A stretch of DNA of 10,962 nucleotides from an uncultured Oxalobacteraceae bacterium (GTDB lineage Bacteria; Pseudomonadota; Gammaproteobacteria; Burkholderiales; Burkholderiaceae). Where the stretch lies: assembly GCA_946478765.1 (NCBI GenBank), contig CAMLDH010000100.1, positions 1-10,962 of the forward strand, read 5' to 3'. The notes beneath the pieces are model-generated. The model worked only from the letters and a program-made list of their open reading frames with translations, was not told the DNA's origin and searched no databases. Both the position numbers and the translations under genes were made by a program. Of the stretch, positions 5,213 through 10,962 are shown one piece after another (the stretch's first letter is position 1; each line of letters begins with the position of its first letter).

Positions 5213-5290
5213 CGATATGGCAGCGTTGTGTTCCCGCTCCCCGTGCAATTCGGCCGAAACCCGGTTGCGGCAAAAAATAGATCGAAATGA
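5213..5290 (+). pseudogene. Possible 3' tail of a lost jetB gene
   Basis: Directly before jetC one frame is open from after a TAA at 5210-5212 to a TGA at 5288-5290. It reads 25 codons, RYGSVVFPLPVQFGRNPVAA then KNRSK. Its stop overlaps the jetC start as ATGA, the same arrangement jetC has with jetD. jetC has no Shine-Dalgarno of its own, as expected of a gene normally translated by coupling to an upstream gene, and in Wadjet II that gene is jetB. The G-x-V-x-x-L/P-P...F text loosely resembles the end of TIGR02678 proteins from memory. It has no start codon. The assignment is inference and could be chance over 25 codons. Confidence 0.35.
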
Positions 5291-8200
5291 CTGAACTCCC
5301 GAACGATGACGCCCCAGCGGCGCCGTCCCCCGCGCTGCCATCGCTGCCCGAACCCGCACAACGCCGCTGGCAACCGCTGCGCACCGGCCTGATCGAACTG
5401 TTCCACTACGACAGCGAAGAATTCTGGTTCCGCGACGGCCACCTGCTCTTGCGCGGCAATAACGGCACCGGCAAATCCAAGGTGCTGTCGCTGACCTTGC
5501 CCTTCCTGTTCGATGCGCAACTCAAATCCTCGCGCATCGAACCGGACGGCGATGCCGGCAAGAAGATGGCGTGGAACCTGCTGCTCGGCAAGCATGAGCG
5601 GCGCATCGGCTATACCTGGATCGAGTTCGGCCGTATCGGCGACGAGGGGCAGGCGGAGTATCTGACGCTCGGCTGCGGACTGGCGGCAGCGGCGGCGCGC
5701 GCCAATGTCGATAGCTGGTTTTTCCTGGTCGAGAACCGGCGGCACGGCCGCGATTTCTGGCTGATCAGTCCGCAGCGCGCGGTGTTGACCAGGGATCGTC
5801 TGAACGATGCGTTGAACGGCAGCGGCCGGATTTTTGACACGGCTGCCGCGTATCGGCGTGCGGTCGATGAGCGCTTGTTTCATCTCGGTGAAGTGCGTTA
5901 CGGCGCGTTGATGGATACCTTGATCCAGTTGCGTCAGCCGCAGTTGTCCAAGCGGCCCAATGAAGACAGTTTGTCCGATGCATTGACCGAAGCGCTGCCG
6001 CCCTTGTCCGCCGATCTTCTCGGCGATGTGGCCGATGCGATGAGCCAGTTGGAAGAGTACCGCCAGCAACTGGCCGAATTGAGTGCATTGCGCAAGGCAA
6101 TCGAACAGTTCAACCGCCGCTATTGCGTGTATGCGCGCATCCGGGCGCGGCGCGCTGCGCGTGTGCTGCGCAGCGCGCACAGCAGTTTCGATCACGCCAG
6201 CCGCGATTTGAACGAGGCGAAGGCGGCGCTGGACGCCGCGCAGCAGGACGAGCTACAACGGCGGCAACGGGTGGAAGAATTAAGCGGCGCTTTGTTGCGC
6301 GATCGCGCCGCGCTGGAAGAATTGCAAGCCGATCCGGTCATGCGCGATGCACGCCGGCTGGAAGAAACCGAACGCAACGCGGTCGAACGTGAGCGCGATG
6401 TCGATGCCGCCGAGAGCGCGCTGAAAATTGCCGCGCAACGCTTGCAACGCGAGAGCGAGGCGACGCGCGCGGCAGAGGCGCAGACCGCGCGCGCACAACA
6501 GACGCTCGCCGCGACGCTGGCGCAGGCCGCGCCGCTGGCGCAGAGCGCAGGCATCGCCGACACCGATGATTATGCAAAGGCGGTATTGTTGTTTGCCGCG
6601 CCGCGCCAATTGGCCGATGCCGATGCCATGCAGTTCCGTGCCGCGCAACAGGCGCTGCGCGAACTGGCTGCACGACGCCGCACGCATCTGGCGCAAATGC
6701 AAAAGCGTCTGCGCATGCTGGAGAGCGCCGAGCGCGAACACGCGCAAGAGCAGCGCCAGCGCAATGAGCGTGCCGACGAACTGGAAGATGCCGCAGCACA
6801 GGTCGCGGCCGCCGAACTCGCAGTCGAGCAATGCGGCGCTGCATTGATCGACGGCTGGCAGCGTCATTGTGCCGGTTTGCGCCAGTTGCAGATGGCCGAC
6901 GCCGAGGCGATGCTGGCCGCATTGGCGGAATGGGTTGCCAACCTCGACGGCGACAACCCGGCGCGCGCCGCACTGCATCGCGCACAGCAGCAGGCAAGTC
7001 AACGCCTGGCCGGGCGCGATGCCGAATTGCGCCAGCACACCCGCACGCTGGAGGCCGAACGCGCCACGCTGCACAGCGAGCGCGAGCGGCTCGAACGCGG
7101 CGAGGACAAGACGCCGCCCGCGCCGTATCAGCGCGGCGCGCATGCACGCCACGACCGGCCGGGTGCGCCGCTGTGGCAATTGATTGAATTCCGTGAACGC
7201 GTGAGCGATGCGCAACGTGCCGGACTGGAAGCCGCGCTCGAAGCGGCCGGCCTGCTCGATGCCTGGGTGGCGCCGGACGGCGTGCTGCTGGATGCGGACA
7301 CCTTCGACACCCTGCTGGTGCCGCGCACGATGCGCCCGGCGTCGCTGTCCTATTGGCTGGCGCCGGTGGAGGGCGCCGCAGTGGCATCCGATGTCGTCAC
7401 GCAAATCTTGCGCGGCATCGCGTGCGGCGACGACGATAGCGATTCCGCCGAGGCATGGATCGCGCCTTCGGGCCAGTTCAGGATCGGCCCGGCGCGTGGC
7501 GCGTGGACCAAGCCGGCGGCCGAATACATCGGCTTCGCCGCACGCGAGGCGGCGCGCTTGCGGCGCTTGCGTGAAGTGGCAATAGCCATCGACGCCATCG
7601 ACATGCAATTGGCAGAAGTGCGGCAACAGCAGGAAGAGGTCGCGCAACAACAACAGCAGGCCATCGAAGAATGGGAGCAGGCGCCGGCCGATGACGCATT
7701 GCGCGCCGCGCAGGTCGACGCGCTCGGTTTTGAAAAGCAGCGCCGCAACGCCGCCGAAAAACTGGCGCAGGCCGATGTGCGCCTGATCGCGGCCGAACGG
7801 CGCTGGCGCGATGCGCGCGAATCGCTGGCGTTCGATGCCGAGGACTTGCACCTGCCGACAGCAATGGATGCGCTGACGCAGATCGAACATACATTGGGTG
7901 ATTTCGAGAGCGCGCTGCAATCGCTGATGCTTGATGCGCAAACGGTGCGGCACGCGCTGCCGGAAGGCGATCGCCAGCGCGACCGCGAAGCCGAAGCGTG
8001 CGCCGATGTCGAAGCGCGCACCGAAAATCTGGCCGAGCGTCAGGGCGTCGCCGCAGAGATTGCGGCGCGCTTGCAAGTGTTGCGCGCATCGGTCGGCGCC
8101 AAAGTCGAGGAGTTGAGGCAGCGGCTGGCGGCGACGCGGCAAGCGGTCATCGACGGCGACAAGAAATTGAAAGCGGAAAGCGAATCCTTGCGCGCCGCCG

Positions 8201-9438
8201 GCGAACAACGCGCGCGCAGCGAGCAGCGGGTCGAAGACAGCGGCGCCTTGCTGGAAGAACGCAGCGCCGCACGGCAGCGGGCGGTGGCCGACGTGCAGGC
8301 GTTCGCCGCGACCGGCTTGCTGGCGCTCGCCTTGCCCGACCTGGAGCAGCCCGAACAAGGCGCGCCGTGGACCATCGAGGCAGCGTTGACGCTGGCCCGT
8401 CGCGCCGAGCAGGCGTTGCAGGATATCCATGCCGAGGATGTCGACTGGAGCCGCATTCAGAACGCGGTCTCCACCGATTACACCGAACTGCAACGCGCGT
8501 TGAGCGCACTCGGTCACCAGGCGCAGATGGACACCAGCGACTACGGTCTGATCGTCGCCATCGTCTACCAGAACCGGCCGGAACGTCCCGATCTGATCGA
8601 GGCCCGCATCACCGATGAAATCACGCAGCGCCGCGAGTTGCTGACGATGCGCGAGCGCGAAGTGCTGGAGAACCATTTGCAGGCCGAAGTCGCCGCTGCG
8701 GTGCAACGGCTGTTGCAGGATTCCGAACGGCGGCTGGCGAACATCAATGCCGAATTGCAAAAGCGGCCGACCTCGACCGGCGTGCGTTTCCGTCTGGTCT
8801 GGCAGCCCTTGCCCGAAGGGAGCGCCGGCGCGCCGGTCGGGCTGGACGCCGCGCGCAAACGCTTGCTCAACACCAGCGCCGATGCGTGGTCGGCCGACGA
8901 TCGCAAGGTGGTCGGCGACATGCTGCAAAATCGTATCGCCGCCGAGCGTGTTCGCGTCGATGCCGAGGGCGGCGGCAGCCTGCTCGACATGCTGTCGCAT
9001 GCGCTGGACTATCGCCGCTGGCACCGCTTCCGCGTGCAGCGCTGGCAGGACGGTCAATGGCGTCCGCTGTCGGGGCCGGCGTCGAGCGGCGAGCGCGCGC
9101 TTGGACTCACGGTGCCGCTGTTCGCCGCCGTCTCCAGTTTCTACAGCCACGGCGATTATGTGTATGCGCCGCGGCTGGTGCTGCTCGACGAAGCGTTCGC
9201 CGGCATCGATGATGCGGCGCGCGCGCACTGCATGGCGCTGGTGCGTGAATTCGACCTCGACTTCGTGATGACCAGCGAACGCGAATGGGCCTGCTATGCC
9301 GAATTGCCCGGCGTGTCGATCTGCCAGTTGCAGCGGCAAGAAGGCATCGATGCGGTGTACGTATCGCGCTGGACCTGGGACGGCCGCGCGCGCCGCGCCG
9401 AAGCGGACGGCGCACGGCGATTTCCGGCGCTGGCATGA
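5287..9438 (+). CDS. jetC: Wadjet type II SMC-like ATPase JetC (TIGR02680 family)
   Basis: A 1383-aa protein, full length for the family. The N-terminal head has RWQPLRTGLIELFHY then LLLRGNNGTGKSK with the Walker A at residues 57-64. Long coiled coils run at about 285-420, 455-505, 560-610 and 757-1010, broken by a globular hinge-like region at about 625-755 (WQLIEFRERVSDAQRAGLEA onward). The C-terminal head has the ABC signature SGPASSGERAL (1262-1272) and the Walker B LVLLDEAFAGID (1297-1308, Asp1301/Glu1302), followed by the family's VMTSEREWACYAELPG. In Wadjet, JetC with JetA (kleisin) and JetB (KITE) forms a MukBEF-like condensin that recognises circular plasmid DNA by loop extrusion, and JetD cleaves. 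All ATPase motifs are intact. The gene overlaps jetD by ATGA. It has no Shine-Dalgarno, and no jetA or jetB is present upstream. Confidence 0.93.
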   Translation: MTELPNDDAPAAPSPALPSLPEPAQRRWQPLRTGLIELFHYDSEEFWFRDGHLLLRGNNGTGKSKVLSLTLPFLFDAQLKSSRIEPDGDAGKKMAWNLLLGKHERRIGYTWIEFGRIGDEGQAEYLTLGCGLAAAAARANVDSWFFLVENRRHGRDFWLISPQRAVLTRDRLNDALNGSGRIFDTAAAYRRAVDERLFHLGEVRYGALMDTLIQLRQPQLSKRPNEDSLSDALTEALPPLSADLLGDVADAMSQLEEYRQQLAELSALRKAIEQFNRRYCVYARIRARRAARVLRSAHSSFDHASRDLNEAKAALDAAQQDELQRRQRVEELSGALLRDRAALEELQADPVMRDARRLEETERNAVERERDVDAAESALKIAAQRLQRESEATRAAEAQTARAQQTLAATLAQAAPLAQSAGIADTDDYAKAVLLFAAPRQLADADAMQFRAAQQALRELAARRRTHLAQMQKRLRMLESAEREHAQEQRQRNERADELEDAAAQVAAAELAVEQCGAALIDGWQRHCAGLRQLQMADAEAMLAALAEWVANLDGDNPARAALHRAQQQASQRLAGRDAELRQHTRTLEAERATLHSERERLERGEDKTPPAPYQRGAHARHDRPGAPLWQLIEFRERVSDAQRAGLEAALEAAGLLDAWVAPDGVLLDADTFDTLLVPRTMRPASLSYWLAPVEGAAVASDVVTQILRGIACGDDDSDSAEAWIAPSGQFRIGPARGAWTKPAAEYIGFAAREAARLRRLREVAIAIDAIDMQLAEVRQQQEEVAQQQQQAIEEWEQAPADDALRAAQVDALGFEKQRRNAAEKLAQADVRLIAAERRWRDARESLAFDAEDLHLPTAMDALTQIEHTLGDFESALQSLMLDAQTVRHALPEGDRQRDREAEACADVEARTENLAERQGVAAEIAARLQVLRASVGAKVEELRQRLAATRQAVIDGDKKLKAESESLRAAGEQRARSEQRVEDSGALLEERSAARQRAVADVQAFAATGLLALALPDLEQPEQGAPWTIEAALTLARRAEQALQDIHAEDVDWSRIQNAVSTDYTELQRALSALGHQAQMDTSDYGLIVAIVYQNRPERPDLIEARITDEITQRRELLTMREREVLENHLQAEVAAAVQRLLQDSERRLANINAELQKRPTSTGVRFRLVWQPLPEGSAGAPVGLDAARKRLLNTSADAWSADDRKVVGDMLQNRIAAERVRVDAEGGGSLLDMLSHALDYRRWHRFRVQRWQDGQWRPLSGPASSGERALGLTVPLFAAVSSFYSHGDYVYAPRLVLLDEAFAGIDDAARAHCMALVREFDLDFVMTSEREWACYAELPGVSICQLQRQEGIDAVYVSRWTWDGRARRAEADGARRFPALA

Positions 9439-10667
9439 GCCGCCGCGAACGCCTGCAACGCCTGCTTGGCGGCGATCAGCTGAGCGCTCTGCGCGCGCGA
9501 TTGCGCAGCCGTTACGAGCGCGGCGCCGAATCCGGCATCATTACACTGATGCAGTTGTCGCAACCCGAGCGGGCGGCGCTAGCCGGCCTGCTGGGACGCC
9601 CGCTACGCCAAGCCGCTTCGATGCGCATCGATATCGAGGCGCTGGATACGGTATTGCGCCACGCTGGGCTGGCCGACTCCTTGCGCGACGCGCTGGAAAT
9701 ACTCGACGGGCCGATCATGAACCGGGCCGCCGAGCGTGCCTCGTTACAGGATCGATGGGACGGCGTGCGCCGCGCTTGCCGGGGGCAATTGGCGATGTTG
9801 CTGGCGGATGCCAAGAGCCTGGGTTTGCTCAAGCGGCTGACGCGCAACGATCCGGATAGCGCCGCCCGGCTATGCGACGCGGCGCATTGTGTGCTGCTGC
9901 GCCTGCCGGCAGCCGGGATCGCGCGCTCGCGGCTGGCGGCCGAAGCGCTCGGTGATGCGCATGCGCTCGATGCCGGCCGGCCGGTCGCCACGCTGGTGCT
10001 GGCCGTGCTGCGCCGGCAGCGCGATCGTGACGAGGCAGACGATACGCAATACGAAGAAAGCGCGCGCGCCCTATGGGCCGATGCCGGCGTGCTGGTCAAT
10101 GAATTGGCGCGGCCCGCACTCTTTCTGAACCTGCCTGTCGCCGGCGCTGCTCTTGCACCCGGCAAACCGGGCTACCTGTCGCTGCGCGAATTGCTGCGTG
10201 CACCGCCGTCTTGGGATGTCGTGGGGCGCACGGTATTCGTGTGTGAAAACCCGAACCTCGTTGCCATCGCCGTCGATGGGCTGGGCGAGCGCTGCGCGCC
10301 GCTGGCATGCACCGACGGCATGCCGGCGGCAGCGCAGCGCACATTACTGGCGCAACTCGCCGCCGCCGGCGCACATCTGTGTTATCACGGCGATTTCGAT
10401 TGGCCGGGGCTGCGCATCGGCAATTGGGTGATGCGCCGGTTCCGTGCACAGCCATGGCGTTACCGGGCGCAGGATTATCTGGCCGCTGCGGGTGAGGCCG
10501 ACAACCGCCGGCGCGTTTTGGGGGCTGATCTGTGCCACGCCGATTGGGATGTGGAACTGGCTGCGGCGATGCAGACTTGTGGCCGCGCGATCGATGAAGA
10601 GGCGATGGCGGATGTCTTGCTGGCCGATTTGGCAGTCGGGCGATCGCCTGAAAATTCGCGGGAATAA
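9435..10667 (+). CDS. jetD: Wadjet type II nuclease subunit JetD (TIGR02679, DUF3323/DUF2399)
   Basis: A 410-aa protein starting at the ATG that overlaps the jetC stop (ATGA, 9435-9438); the reading frame extends further upstream, but only inside jetC. The N-terminal two-thirds is helical with family text (MSRRERLQRLLGG; LMQLSQPERAALAGLLGRPL). The C-terminal part is the TOPRIM-like DUF2399 domain: VFVCENPNLVAIA with Glu271, and CYHGDFDWPGLRIGNWVM with the DxD pair Asp320 and Asp322. These acids coordinate metal in TOPRIM nucleases. JetD is the subunit that cuts plasmid DNA once the JetABC motor has recognised it. All catalytic residues are present and the length is normal, so it appears functional in itself. 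Without JetA and JetB nearby its activation partner may be incomplete. The stop is TAA at 10665-10667. Confidence 0.93.
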   Translation: MSRRERLQRLLGGDQLSALRARLRSRYERGAESGIITLMQLSQPERAALAGLLGRPLRQAASMRIDIEALDTVLRHAGLADSLRDALEILDGPIMNRAAERASLQDRWDGVRRACRGQLAMLLADAKSLGLLKRLTRNDPDSAARLCDAAHCVLLRLPAAGIARSRLAAEALGDAHALDAGRPVATLVLAVLRRQRDRDEADDTQYEESARALWADAGVLVNELARPALFLNLPVAGAALAPGKPGYLSLRELLRAPPSWDVVGRTVFVCENPNLVAIAVDGLGERCAPLACTDGMPAAAQRTLLAQLAAAGAHLCYHGDFDWPGLRIGNWVMRRFRAQPWRYRAQDYLAAAGEADNRRRVLGADLCHADWDVELAAAMQTCGRAIDEEAMADVLLADLAVGRSPENSRE

Positions 10668-10776
10668 AGGATCGCAAGTCTGGATGGCGTGTTTTACTAT
10701 TGCAAGGTTTTTTCGTCCTTCATGACAATATCGGGCGGCCAGGGGCGGCGCACAGCCTGCTGTCCCACCGCACTTG

Positions 10777-10782
10777 TATAAT
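10777..10782 (+). promoter_or_regulatory. Probable -10 element for the right-edge gene
   Basis: A consensus TATAAT stands 44 bases before the ATG at 10827, in the gap after jetD. The bases 16-18 upstream of it do not form a good -35. No Shine-Dalgarno is clear before the ATG. The rest of the 159-base gap (10668-10826) shows no gene and no convincing stem-and-T-run terminator, although a T-run (10711-10716) lies in it. Confidence 0.4.
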
Positions 10783-10826
10783 CCTAGATTCGGCAGTTGA
10801 CCGCTCACTTTCGTCTGAAGAGCCGC

Positions 10827-10961
10827 ATGAACATTCATTTTTATTCGTTCGATAACGTTCACCGATTAGGTGAGAGCGCTACAGGCACGATTGCACACTT
10901 TTCCGGTCCTCTGGCGGTGGAGCGGGGAATTCAGGCGACATGTCGCCTGCCCGCGCAACGG
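10827..10961 (+). CDS. Start of an unidentified gene running off the right edge
   Basis: From the ATG at 10827 the frame is open for 45 codons to the window edge (MNIHFYSFDNVHRLGESATG and onward to GPLAVERGIQATCRLPAQR). A TATAAT box stands upstream. No signal peptide or family motif is recognised in the visible part, and it does not resemble the start of JetA or JetB. The coding call rests on the open frame, the promoter-like box and the position after an operon end. It may be a false frame. Confidence 0.45.
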   Translation, partial: MNIHFYSFDNVHRLGESATGTIAHFSGPLAVERGIQATCRLPAQR

Positions 10962-10962
10962 T

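Larger units (their letters stand above)
4907..5286. other. Gene-free spacer between the membrane-protein gene and jetC, with a composition break near 5215
   Basis: No intact gene is evident on either strand. The left part, to about 5212, is AT-rich and contains a palindrome (5045-5062) and a broken YTxGY leader (5068-5126). From about 5219 the sequence turns GC-rich and stays so through jetC, so a junction of unlike DNA is likely at 5205-5220. No convincing promoter for jetC was found in it. Confidence 0.6.

Noticed and set aside
5188..6195. Open minus-strand frame across the jetC start
   Set aside because: Shadow of jetC's N-terminal half in GC-rich DNA; no motif, no ribosome binding site.
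6280..9339. A very long open frame on the minus strand opposite jetC
   Set aside because: It mirrors the codon bias of GC-rich jetC; its translation is low-complexity Arg/Gln/His/Ala text without family motifs, while the plus strand has clear SMC motifs throughout.
10668..10740. Intrinsic terminator after jetD
   Set aside because: A T-run is present near 10711 but no adequate GC-rich stem directly precedes it.

Overview
The window looks like an accessory region of a proteobacterial chromosome, most likely betaproteobacterial. The outer blocks (about 1-630 and 5215-10670) are GC-rich with strong G/C third-position bias. The middle (about 640-5210) is visibly less GC-rich and patchier, and carries small toxin-antitoxin modules, an orphan nuclease, an orphan membrane protein and fragments of broken genes. 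The taxonomic guess rests only on composition and the kinds of genes present.

Layout: (i) 2-628, the 3' end of a gene entering from the left, with a CxCxxC cluster. (ii) 664-1221, an unrecognised 185-aa protein, followed by a frameshifted remnant resembling a small DUF2158 (YodC-like) protein. (iii) 1405-2125, a strong sigma70-type promoter driving an overlapping MNT-HEPN (MntA/HepT) toxin-antitoxin pair. (iv) 2189-2249, a broken YTxGY-bearing leader; then a second, almost identical copy of the same promoter (2300-2333) in front of an ERCC4/XPF-type nuclease with helix-hairpin-helix motifs (2356-3051). (v) On the minus strand, a RHH antitoxin plus PIN-domain toxin pair (3981-3089) with an inverted-repeat operator over its promoter. 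(vi) 4049-4253, a frameshifted minus-strand gene remnant. (vii) 4292-4906, a minus-strand membrane protein of unknown function. (viii) 4907-5286, an AT-rich spacer with a palindrome and a second broken YTxGY leader, ending abruptly in GC-rich sequence. (ix) 5287-10667, jetC and jetD of a type II Wadjet plasmid-defence operon, followed by the start of another gene running off the right edge.

The main point of interest is that Wadjet II is normally jetABCD (TIGR02677-TIGR02678-TIGR02680-TIGR02679). Here the SMC-like ATPase JetC and the TOPRIM nuclease JetD are full length with intact motifs, but JetA (kleisin) and JetB (KITE) are not adjacent. Only a 25-codon open stretch whose stop overlaps the jetC start as ATGA remains, and it may be the last piece of jetB. 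The GC break falls just upstream of it. The simplest reading is that the toxin-antitoxin/nuclease region was inserted against, or replaced, the front half of a Wadjet operon; an unusual two-gene variant is the alternative. A second point is the pair of near-identical promoters that head two unrelated modules, suggesting cassette-like assembly.
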